This document shows, piece by piece, positions 1 through 7,433 of a DNA stretch of 34,165 nt. The DNA is from Alphaproteobacteria bacterium UBA828. GTDB lineage: Bacteria > Pseudomonadota > Alphaproteobacteria > UBA828. The position numbers were made by a program, and so were the translations under genes. Location: contig DBHM01000010.1 in NCBI GenBank assembly GCA_002296185.1, positions 1-34,165 on the forward strand, read 5' to 3'. The notes under the pieces are model-generated. The model did no database searches. It saw only the letters and a program-made list of their open reading frames with translations, and was not told the DNA's origin. How positions within the stretch are numbered: position 1 is the first letter of the stretch; each line of letters begins with the position of its first letter.

Positions 1-723
1 GTTATGAATACTGACAATATGACTATATCAGGTGAAACAATCGATTATGGACCCTGCGCTTTTATGGATGATTACAACCCTAAAATAGCCTTTAGCTCTA
101 TAGACCATAATAACCGTTACTCTTTTGAGAACCAACCCTCTATAGCAAATTGGAATCTTGCTCGATTTGCAGAATCGCTTATACCTATTATCCATCCGGA
201 TAAGGATGAAGCTATTAAACTAGCAACAAAAAAACTTTCAACATTCAAAGATATATTTCATAACCTTTGGCTAAGTATGATGAAAAGAAAAATTGGACTT
301 ACTGGAAAAAATGATGAAGATTCAAAACTGATCTGGGGGTTGTTAGACTGGATGTCAGTAAATAAAGTAGATTATACAAACCTTTTTGTACATCTGACAT
401 ATGGAATTAATTTTAATGATGAAACTTATAATCAAAAAGAATTTATTTCATGGAAAAAAAATTGGAAATCTAGAATAAAAAATAATTCAAGTTCTCAGGA
501 AGATTATTTAGAAGTTATGAAAAAAAATAATCCCATTTATATTCCAAGGAATCACCTTGTTGAATTGGCGATTGATGCTGCACAAAAAAATAATGATATT
601 ACAACATTTAATAAACTTTTGACTGTTGTTACTGACCCCTATAATGAGACCACTTTTAAATATGACTATATGGAACCATCACCGGACGGTCTTGTTGGAT
701 ATAAGACATATTGCGGCACTTAG
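1..723 (+). CDS. selO: Protein adenylyltransferase SelO (YdiU), C-terminal part, 5' end outside the window
   Basis: SelO is a pseudokinase-fold enzyme that transfers AMP from ATP to protein hydroxyl side chains and is linked to redox stress. The visible part begins inside the active site: MNTDN followed by TIDYGP matches the SelO segment with the catalytic Asp and Mg-binding Asn (codons 13-18) and the second metal Asp (codon 43-45). The reading frame is open to base 1, and the ATG at 4 is an internal Met of this motif, so it is not the start. About 240 residues remain of a family usually near 480. The fragment holds only two cysteines, one directly after DYGP and one third from the C-terminus (ending YCGT). 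In E. coli SelO a disulfide joins an active-site-side Cys to one near the C-terminus. Family assignment is firm; redox control here is inference. Confidence 0.93.
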   Translation, partial: VMNTDNMTISGETIDYGPCAFMDDYNPKIAFSSIDHNNRYSFENQPSIANWNLARFAESLIPIIHPDKDEAIKLATKKLSTFKDIFHNLWLSMMKRKIGLTGKNDEDSKLIWGLLDWMSVNKVDYTNLFVHLTYGINFNDETYNQKEFISWKKNWKSRIKNNSSSQEDYLEVMKKNNPIYIPRNHLVELAIDAAQKNNDITTFNKLLTVVTDPYNETTFKYDYMEPSPDGLVGYKTYCGT

Positions 724-725
724 GG

Positions 726-749
726 TAGTATAAAAATAGAGATATACTA
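726..749 (+). terminator. AT-rich hairpin after selO, possible terminator
   Basis: TAGTATA (726-732) pairs perfectly with TATACTA (743-749) around a 10-nt loop, just after the selO stop and before the convergent crotonase gene. The downstream sequence is A/T-rich but has only a broken T run, and the stem has little G+C, so its strength as an intrinsic terminator is doubtful. Confidence 0.3.
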
Positions 750-772
750 TACTATAATATTATATTTTACTT

Positions 773-1570
773 TTATTTACCGGTAAACTTTGGTCTTCTT
801 TTCTCTTTGAATGCTGCTATTCCCTCCAAATGATCAGATGAATAATTTGTAAGAGCCTCATAACTGATAGAAGCATCCATCATACTATGAGCTAATTGTT
901 TAAGACCAACGTTTACTGAAACTTTGGTCAATCGAATAGCCTGTGTAGGACCATTTTTAAGTTTTAATACTAAACCTTTGACAGTATCATCTAGTTTCTC
1001 AGCTTCAACAGCATAGTTTATAAGTCCCATTTCTGCCGCTTCAGAACCTCTTATTATTCTACCAGTCATAAGAAATTCTTTTGCCCTTGGATATCCAATA
1101 GACTGAGGCCAGATTATCGCACCACCATCACCAGCCGATAAACCAACATTAACGTGTAAGTCTCCTATGCGGGCATTTTCATCAGCTATAATTATATCAC
1201 AAAATAATGCTAGTGTTGCACCTAGACCAACAGCGTCACCATTAAGCCGACAAACTATTGGTTTTTCTAAATCAAGAATTCCAAAAATAATTTGTTTTGC
1301 CTCTACAGCTATCCGTGAAAAAAGATTAGGATCTTTAGCAGCATTTTCTAGCCAATTAATATCACCACCCGCACAAAATGAGTTTCCAGTTCCTGTAAGT
1401 ATTATTATGTCTGTATCATTATCATAAGCTAGATCATAAAATAATCTTGATAATTCATAGTGCATATCACCATCAACAATAGCCATATCTGAATTAGCAC
1501 CAAGAGTAATTGTGAGTATATTTTCTTCCCTTGAGAAGCTTAAAGTTTTATAATTATCATATAATTCCAT
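773..1570 (-). CDS. Crotonase-superfamily protein lacking both hydratase glutamates
   Basis: A 265-residue protein of the enoyl-CoA hydratase/isomerase (crotonase) fold, normally a cytosolic acyl-CoA enzyme. The oxyanion-hole segments are clear: SFCAGGD (64-70) and NGDAVGLGATLALFCD (110-125). At the places of the two catalytic glutamates of rat mitochondrial hydratase (E144, E164) this protein has Thr119 and His139, while an Asp lies nearby in GDGG (147-150). It is therefore unlikely to be a classical hydratase; isomerase, hydrolase or lyase chemistry known elsewhere in the superfamily is more plausible. The ATG start is preceded by a strong GGAGG ribosome site (on the minus strand). It is divergent from the next gene, with no other beta-oxidation genes beside it. 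The superfamily is sure, the reaction unknown. Confidence 0.88.
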   Translation of the reverse strand: MELYDNYKTLSFSREENILTITLGANSDMAIVDGDMHYELSRLFYDLAYDNDTDIIILTGTGNSFCAGGDINWLENAAKDPNLFSRIAVEAKQIIFGILDLEKPIVCRLNGDAVGLGATLALFCDIIIADENARIGDLHVNVGLSAGDGGAIIWPQSIGYPRAKEFLMTGRIIRGSEAAEMGLINYAVEAEKLDDTVKGLVLKLKNGPTQAIRLTKVSVNVGLKQLAHSMMDASISYEALTNYSSDHLEGIAAFKEKRRPKFTGK

Positions 1571-1676
1571 GTTAACCTCCGTGACCTTATTTTTTTAGGG
1601 TTTTTGTGAGATAATTAAGAATGAACTAAATATATTAATATCAATAGTATCTATAATTACCCTGGGGTATTTTTAT

Positions 1677-2567
1677 ATGAATAAAATTAATATCCAGTTC
1701 AGCCGTTTCTCTGCCTTTTACTCGCCTCTTATTTTAACAATTTCAGAAAAATATTTACAATCTGAGGGCTTATCACCTTATTGGTCAATCGCTAATAATC
1801 CGGGAGAAGCTATAAAGGCTCTTCAACTAGGAAAAGTTCATGTAATTCAATCTGCTATTAGTCAATCCTTTAGCGCCTTAGAAAAGAACGAATCTATTGA
1901 CGTAGAACATTTTGCTCAAATAAACGAAAGAGATGGATTTTTTATTACAGGAAGAGATCAAAATAGTAATTTTACGTGGGATAAACTTGAAGGTACAGAA
2001 GTTCTATTACAACCAGGAGGACAACCGCTATCTATGTTTAAGTATGCTTGCCATAAAGCTGGTATAAATTATAAAAACATTAAACCTATAATTCCAGAAA
2101 ATGGAAAAAGTATGGACCAGTATTTTCGTGAAGGAAACGGCCAGTATATACACCAGCAAGGACCTGAGCCGCAACAGATTGAATCTGATGGGCTTGGTTT
2201 TGTGTTGACTAAAGTTGGCGAAACAGTAGGTAAGTGTGCATTTTCTAGTTTAGCATCTAAGAAAGATTGGCCAACCACCGATATGGGAGAAGCATTCTGT
2301 AGAGCATATAAAAAAGCATGTACTTTTATTAAAACCCAATCTCCAATTAGAATTACACGATCAATAGAACCTTATTTTAAAAATATAGACATAAATTCGT
2401 TAGAAGAATGTATAAGGTCTTATCAGAGTCTTGGATGTTGGACTGGGAGACCGTCTATATCTCGAGAGTCATTTGATAAAACTCTTGATATATTCGATTA
2501 TAATAGTTCTATTTCGAGAAGATATAGATACGAGGAAATTTGCACCCTATTTCCAGGAGATAAATAA
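1677..2567 (+). CDS. NMT1/THI5-like (periplasmic-binding-protein fold) protein without signal peptide
   Basis: A 296-residue protein resembling ABC-transporter substrate-binding proteins of the NMT1/THI5-like group (taurine/sulfonate/pyrimidine type): an early strand and helix, then ISEKYLQSEGL, the AIKALQLGKVHVIQSAIS pattern (about 46-63), and a WDKLEGTEVLLQPGG segment (100-114) typical of the ligand-binding cleft. It starts MNKINIQFSRFSAFYSP with no hydrophobic export signal, and the upstream in-frame sequence has no ATG, GTG or TTG start that would add one. A GGGG ribosome site precedes the ATG. No permease or ATPase gene is adjacent. Options are a cytoplasmic binding protein or an enzyme using this fold, as yeast Thi5 does; I do not see the Cys-rich motif of Thi5. 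The fold call is moderate, the function open. Confidence 0.65.
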   Translation: MNKINIQFSRFSAFYSPLILTISEKYLQSEGLSPYWSIANNPGEAIKALQLGKVHVIQSAISQSFSALEKNESIDVEHFAQINERDGFFITGRDQNSNFTWDKLEGTEVLLQPGGQPLSMFKYACHKAGINYKNIKPIIPENGKSMDQYFREGNGQYIHQQGPEPQQIESDGLGFVLTKVGETVGKCAFSSLASKKDWPTTDMGEAFCRAYKKACTFIKTQSPIRITRSIEPYFKNIDINSLEECIRSYQSLGCWTGRPSISRESFDKTLDIFDYNSSISRRYRYEEICTLFPGDK

Positions 2568-2582
2568 TATAATTTCTAAAAG

Positions 2583-3224
2583 CTACCTAATTAATTTTTC
2601 TATTCTCCATTGTAAATCCAGAAACCTATCTTGACCATAAAATGGTTCCCCCTCTACAACCATAAGCGGTACACCCCAATGACCACATTCTCTTTGGTTT
2701 TGCTGGTTTTTATTAATAATAGAATCTAAAAGTAATTTGTCTTTTTCAACAATCCTGTTTAATTCTTCCCAATTTAAACCGGCATTAATGACTGCATCTT
2801 GCATGTTAATCTCTTCATGCCAGTTATCAGTACTCCCATTCCACATCATGTTCATTACTGAGTAAGTAAAATCAAAACTTGCGTTAAGAATACTAGCCGC
2901 AACAGCCATTCTAGTTACAGGTTGAATAAATGGTTGTTCATTAGCAATAGTATCAGTTTTTAAGTCTGAAACTACTGGGTCAGGGACTGGTCTTCTGTAG
3001 GGGAGGCCAAGAAAATTAGCTACCCGTTCTGCATCTCTAATATGATATGCACGACGTAAGGGGTCGGAGCGTTCAAAGAATTTAGGGTCCCGTATAGCTA
3101 AAGGATATACTGGTTTGATATTTATGGTAATATCCATATTTTGCTCTAGTTTCTTTAGCCTTTCATTCAGTAAATAACAATAAGGACTACGGAATGAATA
3201 GAATATATCAAGAACTAGTAACAC
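2583..3224 (-). CDS. 2-hydroxychromene-2-carboxylate isomerase-like DsbA-fold protein (first copy)
   Basis: A 213-residue thioredoxin/DsbA-fold protein of the HCCA isomerase (NahD, kappa-class GST-like) family, which uses glutathione to isomerise chromene carboxylates in aromatic degradation; many homologues have unknown substrates. It begins DIFYSFRSPYCYL, with Ser13 at the glutathione-activating position, and ends with the cis-Pro loop GHWGVP followed by EPFYGQDRF, a hallmark of the family. The start appears to be GTG (3224), since no in-frame ATG fits and the ribosome site is weak. It converges on the NMT1-like gene with a 15-base gap. A second, distinct member lies at 5309-5908. No ring-cleavage genes are in the window, so the substrate cannot be named. 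Confidence 0.82.
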   Translation of the reverse strand: MLLVLDIFYSFRSPYCYLLNERLKKLEQNMDITINIKPVYPLAIRDPKFFERSDPLRRAYHIRDAERVANFLGLPYRRPVPDPVVSDLKTDTIANEQPFIQPVTRMAVAASILNASFDFTYSVMNMMWNGSTDNWHEEINMQDAVINAGLNWEELNRIVEKDKLLLDSIINKNQQNQRECGHWGVPLMVVEGEPFYGQDRFLDLQWRIEKLIR

Positions 3225-3286
3225 GATGCTGATACTTTCATTGCAAATTATATCCTAAAAAAGTCTATTTTATGAACTATTAATGC

Positions 3287-5116
3287 TTATACTTTGATAT
3301 CTCGAGCATTAAAATAGGGTAGAGTGTCTCTGTTCGAGCACCCTAAGACAGCTAGTCTCTCTGCAACTCTAATAGCTTTTTGGTATTTTCTTTCTCTTTC
3401 CGCATCAGTAGCTTCTTCAAATGCTAAACCGCAAAGAGAAATCCCATAATGAGTTTGTAATGGCCGAACTATCCTACCCGTTATCATGCCATCGGCTATT
3501 ATTGATAAATCAAAACTTTCTTGTTTTTTTATAGTAAAGTCATTTTTAACTAAGTAGGTTCTAATATGTATCTCAGCAGCCAAAGCCGCATCCCAATACT
3601 CAGTCTCTGAATTCGTTTCATCTCCAGTAACTTCAGAAAATGCGATACAGAAGGAAAGGAAAACCTTTTCTTTATCAGTTGCAGTTTTCCATGTTGTGTC
3701 TCCAATTGTTCTCCAGGTAGAAAGGTCCATCCTTTCAAAGGCTTTTGGAACTCTCTCAAAGAAAAGTCTATGCAATCCTTTTTCGTTTAATGTATTTTCT
3801 AGTTTCTGTTCTTTATAGATATCTACAGCAGCATATGTACCACAAGCCGGACATGTATCATTTTCATATTCTCCCTTCTTATAAATAAGGGAACATCTAA
3901 GACCACTTGCTAATTCATTTTTGCATAAAAGATATGTTTTATCATCATTTTCTCCATCTTGCTGCAAACCTATCCAATTAAAACGGTTCATATATTGCAA
4001 ATGTGAGCCTCTATTACTCCATAAGTTCCATTTAAGTTTCTCAACAGGACCAAAAGTACTCCAATTTGAACTTACATCAATGACGACACATTTATCTTTA
4101 TCAGGAGCCGCACGTAATCCACGGCCTACTGACTGTCCCCATAGAACCTTTGATAGGGTCGGTCTTAAATGTACAATAATATTACAGTGAGGATTATCCC
4201 AACCTTCAGTCAGCACACCAACAGAAACCATAGCTTCCAACTCACCGCTTTCATGCTGCTTTAAAAGTTTCATTCGTTCTTTAATTGGAGTTCCAGCTGT
4301 AACTATTTCTCCCTTGATATCTTTTTCCCTTATTCTTTCTAGTGTAAATTCCGCTACACTAATATCTGGACAAAACCAAGCAGAAATAGATTTTGGACGA
4401 GCCTTTTCCCTTTCTTCCATGTAAGACCAAATAGCACAATCAATCATTGATGAATTAATTATAGAGGTAGATAATTTACTTACAGGGAAATCTCCAGAGG
4501 CAATATCTAATTTGCTTAGATCTAAATCATGGACAAAATGAGGACGATAAACAGGCTTTACAAGAACGCCTTCCTCAATAAGTTCTTCAATATTTGCACA
4601 GTCAATAATAGCATCAAACGCTAAATTAAGCTGGTCTCTCTGATCGGCTGTCCTACGCTCAGGTGAAGCCGTTAGTCCTATAAATTGGGCATCAGTTTTT
4701 CCGTGCTCTACAAACAAATCGATTATTTGTTTATAGCTATTTCCGTTTGGAGATACACGATGGGCTTCATCTACAATTATTAAGTCAGCCTGTGGTACGG
4801 CCTCATCCAAAATTGCCCTTGCTCTAAGGTTAGTAGAAAGAAGGATATTATAGTCTTCAAAAGCAGCACTTTTATCAGATAAAGTTAATTTATGAACCCT
4901 ATGACGCTTAGAAAGAGCACTTTCTAATTGCTCAAGTAAAACTAATCGGTGGCAAAGTACAACTACTTTCTTTTTCTTATAAAATCTTTCTATTAATTCA
5001 CTGGCCAGAACAGTCTTTCCTGCACCTGTTGGAGCCTTAAGAATAAATCGACGATATTTTTCTATAGTTGCAGGAAAACTATCAATAACCTCTTGTTGCC
5101 AATTTCGTAATTCCAT
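3287..5116 (-). CDS. SF2 DEAD/DEAH-box helicase, ResIII/Rad25-like, stand-alone
   Basis: A 609-residue superfamily 2 helicase or translocase. Visible motifs in order: an RxWQQEV Q-motif-like start (4-10), Walker A APTGAGKT (28-35), DEAH (116-119), LTASPERR (148-155, motif III region), VGVLTEGWDNP (299-309) and QSVGRGLR (328-335, motif VI with arginine fingers). Cys398, Cys408, Cys422 and Cys425 (the last two a CPAC pair) could form a zinc site after the helicase core. Residues about 440-609 match no domain I recognise. No nuclease, methylase or phage gene is adjacent, so there is no sign of a restriction or defence cassette. It resembles lone ResIII-type helicases in bacteria and phages. A perfect palindrome sits just upstream of its ribosome site. 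DNA or RNA repair are both possible roles. Confidence 0.88.
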   Translation of the reverse strand: MELRNWQQEVIDSFPATIEKYRRFILKAPTGAGKTVLASELIERFYKKKKVVVLCHRLVLLEQLESALSKRHRVHKLTLSDKSAAFEDYNILLSTNLRARAILDEAVPQADLIIVDEAHRVSPNGNSYKQIIDLFVEHGKTDAQFIGLTASPERRTADQRDQLNLAFDAIIDCANIEELIEEGVLVKPVYRPHFVHDLDLSKLDIASGDFPVSKLSTSIINSSMIDCAIWSYMEEREKARPKSISAWFCPDISVAEFTLERIREKDIKGEIVTAGTPIKERMKLLKQHESGELEAMVSVGVLTEGWDNPHCNIIVHLRPTLSKVLWGQSVGRGLRAAPDKDKCVVIDVSSNWSTFGPVEKLKWNLWSNRGSHLQYMNRFNWIGLQQDGENDDKTYLLCKNELASGLRCSLIYKKGEYENDTCPACGTYAAVDIYKEQKLENTLNEKGLHRLFFERVPKAFERMDLSTWRTIGDTTWKTATDKEKVFLSFCIAFSEVTGDETNSETEYWDAALAAEIHIRTYLVKNDFTIKKQESFDLSIIADGMITGRIVRPLQTHYGISLCGLAFEEATDAERERKYQKAIRVAERLAVLGCSNRDTLPYFNARDIKV

Positions 5117-5131
5117 AGTGTTCCCAGTTGA

Positions 5132-5145
5132 TTATCAATTGATAA
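5132..5145. promoter_or_regulatory. 14-bp perfect palindrome upstream of the helicase, candidate operator
   Basis: TTATCAATTGATAA is its own reverse complement. It lies 16-29 bases before the helicase ATG, next to the GGGA ribosome site, where a bound repressor or an RNA hairpin could block expression. Palindromes of A/T-rich sequence arise by chance in such DNA, but this position is suggestive. Confidence 0.4.
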
Positions 5146-5179
5146 CTTATAAGATTATTTATAAAGGTATTAAGTAAAT

Positions 5180-5216
5180 ATCTTAGTGGCTATTTGCATA
5201 TAAAACTAACTAAGAT
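5180..5216. other. Inverted repeat with 8-bp arms
   Basis: ATCTTAGT (5180-5187) and ACTAAGAT (5209-5216) are exact reverse complements with a 21-base spacer, in the gap between the helicase start and the end of the pabB operon. There is no T run on the minus strand after it. It may be part of a terminator for the operon ending at 5309, or an operator for the helicase. Confidence 0.35.
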
Positions 5217-5240
5217 CAACATGATAATATAACTAATTTT

Positions 5241-5281
5241 TATATACTTACCAACCCCTTGCGTTGATTTTCAAGTATATA
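5241..5281. terminator. Imperfect 41-nt hairpin after the pabB-HCCA isomerase operon
   Basis: TATATACTT (5241-5249) pairs with AAGTATATA (5273-5281). Inside it CAAC (5252-5255) can pair with GTTG (5263-5266). The structure begins 28 bases past the stop of the last gene of the minus-strand operon. It lacks a clear T tract, so it may stabilise the 3' end rather than terminate transcription. Confidence 0.35.
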
Positions 5282-5308
5282 TATTTATGAAATTCTAAAA
5301 TTGAAAGT

Positions 5309-5908
5309 TTAATTATTATTAGAAAGTATCCAATCAATCATCTCAAGGCGATCCTGCCCGTAAAATATCTCTTGATCAACAACATATGATGGGACACTCC
5401 AAAGTCCACGAGATAAGGCCTCTTGAGTGTTTCTTTCCATCTCTTCTGTGACTTCATTTGAATTAGAGTGCTCTAAGATATGCTGTGCATCCACACCAAT
5501 ACCTGAGATAATGGATTTTAGATCATCTGGATTACTGATATCTTTATCCTCAACCCAGCAACCACTCATAATAGCTCTAGTAATTTCATAACCATCTATA
5601 TCGGATTGAAGGGCAGCTATGATAGCTCTAGATGATGGATTAAAGGGAACAGGAAAATGTTTGGGGTTAATATTAATACTCTTTTTTCTCCATTCTGCCC
5701 AACGACGCAATTCAATCAAACGGTAATCTTTCAATACCGCAGGCCTGTCTTTGAGTGGCTTACCTGCCCCTGCTTCTTTCCATAAACTGATTAAATCAAT
5801 AGGTTTAAAGTTTATAGAACGGCCATAACTTCTTGATAATTCATTTAATTTATCAATACCAATAAAAGCCCAAGGAGATACGCAAACAAAATAAAAATCT
5901 ATAGGCAC
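5309..5908 (-). CDS. 2-hydroxychromene-2-carboxylate isomerase-like DsbA-fold protein (second copy)
   Basis: A 199-residue HCCA isomerase-family protein (DsbA/kappa GST fold). It starts MPIDFYFVCVSPWAF, with Ser11 at the glutathione-activating position, and carries the family cis-Pro element GLWSVPSYVVDQEIFYGQDR near the C-terminus. It is the last gene of the operon pabB, Dabb, FMN oxidase, with only 19 bases after the oxidase. Sequence differs widely from the copy at 2583-3224, so the two are not a recent duplication. The neighbouring 2-hydroxyacid oxidase and Dabb protein suggest small-molecule catabolism, perhaps of aromatic or hydroxyacid compounds, but the substrate is not shown by sequence. 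Confidence 0.85.
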   Translation of the reverse strand: MPIDFYFVCVSPWAFIGIDKLNELSRSYGRSINFKPIDLISLWKEAGAGKPLKDRPAVLKDYRLIELRRWAEWRKKSININPKHFPVPFNPSSRAIIAALQSDIDGYEITRAIMSGCWVEDKDISNPDDLKSIISGIGVDAQHILEHSNSNEVTEEMERNTQEALSRGLWSVPSYVVDQEIFYGQDRLEMIDWILSNNN

Positions 5909-5927
5909 AAAACTTCTCCAAAAATAA

Positions 5928-7100
5928 TTATAATTGATGATTACGTTGGAAGTCTCTGTATCGTAGGTTATTACGGTTAAGCTGATTAATAGAAGTACAT
6001 CCCATAAGTTTCATTCCACGCTCTATCTCACCTTTGAACTGAAGAAGGGCACGCTCTACACCAGCTTGACCAGCACCGGCTAAAGCATAGAGGTATAAAC
6101 GACCGCCGGAGCAGGCCTTGGCGCCAACGGATAAGGCCTTAAGAACATGCGTACCACGCTGAATTCCGCCTTCGCAAATAACATCAATTTTATCACCAAC
6201 AGCATCAACAATTTCTTCAAGTTGGTCAAATGGCGCTCTAGCACCATCTAGTTGACGCCCACCATGATTAGAAACAATAAGTCCTGTACATCCTATATCA
6301 ACAGCTCGTTTTGCATCAGCAACACTCATCACTCCTTTGAGTGCAAAATGCCCACCCCAGCTAGCACATAAATCCTCCGCATCAGACCAACTCATTGATT
6401 GATCTAACATTGTTTCAAAATATTGGCCAACGGATACTGTAATATCTGTACCCGCACCCACATAATCTTGAAGATGGGGTAATTCAAATTTAGGTTTTGT
6501 TAGATAATTGATCCCCCATTGCGGCTTACATACAAAACTCATTAAGCTTGATGGGGTAAGACGGGGGGGTGAAGTAAATCCAGTTCTCAGATCCCTTTCT
6601 CTGTTTCCGCCAGTAATTGTATCAACGGTTAGTGCAAGTACATCAAAATTAGCTTCTCTAGCGCGATCAAGGAGACTCTTATTTAAACCTCTATCTTTAT
6701 GGAAATAGAATTGAAACATTTTAGGAGAGTCTATCATTCCACCAATTTCTTCGACACTTACTGTACCTAGCGAAGAAACACCAAACATTGTTCCATATTT
6801 TTGTGCAGCAAGGGCAACAGCACGCTCACCATCATAATGAAATAGCCTCTGTAGCGCTGTAGGGGCACAATAGAAAGGAAGATCTAATTTTTTCCCAAAA
6901 ATATTAGTAGATAAGTCAACATCTGTAACATCATTTAAAATATTAGGTACTAAATCAACCTCATCATATGCTTGAGTATTCCTACGATAAGTTACTTCAT
7001 CATCTGACCCACCATCTATATAATGAAAAATAGGAGAAGGGAGCCGTTTCCTAGCAAGTTTTCTAAAATCTTTAAAATTATGACAATTCGAAAGTCTCAC
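5928..7100 (-). CDS. FMN-dependent alpha-hydroxyacid oxidase/dehydrogenase (lactate dehydrogenase/glycolate oxidase family)
   Basis: A 390-residue TIM-barrel flavoenzyme oxidising 2-hydroxyacids to 2-oxoacids. Family active-site residues are visible: Tyr27 in FHYIDGG, Tyr132 in FQFYFH, Asp160 in LTVD, Lys255 in ALKGV, and the catalytic His279 and substrate Arg282 in SNHGGRQLDG. The FMN-phosphate loop is slightly unusual: ICEGGIQRG (Glu310 for the usual Asp) and ACSGGR. The length fits L-lactate dehydrogenase LldD and related enzymes. Substrate specificity (lactate, glycolate, mandelate or another) cannot be read from the sequence. It lies in the minus-strand operon between the Dabb gene (42-base gap) and the HCCA isomerase-like gene. 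Confidence 0.92.
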   Translation of the reverse strand: MRLSNCHNFKDFRKLARKRLPSPIFHYIDGGSDDEVTYRRNTQAYDEVDLVPNILNDVTDVDLSTNIFGKKLDLPFYCAPTALQRLFHYDGERAVALAAQKYGTMFGVSSLGTVSVEEIGGMIDSPKMFQFYFHKDRGLNKSLLDRAREANFDVLALTVDTITGGNRERDLRTGFTSPPRLTPSSLMSFVCKPQWGINYLTKPKFELPHLQDYVGAGTDITVSVGQYFETMLDQSMSWSDAEDLCASWGGHFALKGVMSVADAKRAVDIGCTGLIVSNHGGRQLDGARAPFDQLEEIVDAVGDKIDVICEGGIQRGTHVLKALSVGAKACSGGRLYLYALAGAGQAGVERALLQFKGEIERGMKLMGCTSINQLNRNNLRYRDFQRNHQL

Positions 7101-7142
7101 ATTAAATTCCTAAGTTAAATTACTACCTCGATATAACTAATA

Positions 7143-7433
7143 CTAATCTGTGACTGTATAATCCGCAGCAATACGTATGTCACGTAAAGGTTTTACTATC
7201 TTTATTGTGTCTTTGTATACAGGACTTTCTTTGAATTTATTAAGGGCAGCTAAGTCTTTAAATTCACCATAAACGATAACATCTATTTCATCAGACCAGG
7301 AGTCTTTACGCTCATTAAGTTTTACTTCTAGAACATTAGCATCTTTTATAGCAATCAACCTTTCTAAACCATCGTACATCGCCTGAATATCTTCAGACTT
7401 ACGGGCGCGAAATAAAACAATATGTCTAATCAT
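7143..7433 (-). CDS. Dabb (stress-responsive A/B barrel) domain protein
   Basis: A 96-residue single-domain dimeric alpha/beta-barrel protein. It opens MIRHIVLFRARK, the typical first strand of the Dabb family, and has the late strand-helix pattern VIVYGEFKDLAALNKFKESPVYKD. The family includes stress-induced plant proteins and small enzymes acting on aromatic or polyketide-like compounds. Its ATG overlaps the pabB stop by four bases (ATGA), so translation is probably coupled. Placed before the FMN oxidase and HCCA isomerase-like genes, it probably serves the same small-molecule pathway rather than folate synthesis. The family is clear; the substrate is unknown. Confidence 0.85.
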   Translation of the reverse strand: MIRHIVLFRARKSEDIQAMYDGLERLIAIKDANVLEVKLNERKDSWSDEIDVIVYGEFKDLAALNKFKESPVYKDTIKIVKPLRDIRIAADYTVTD

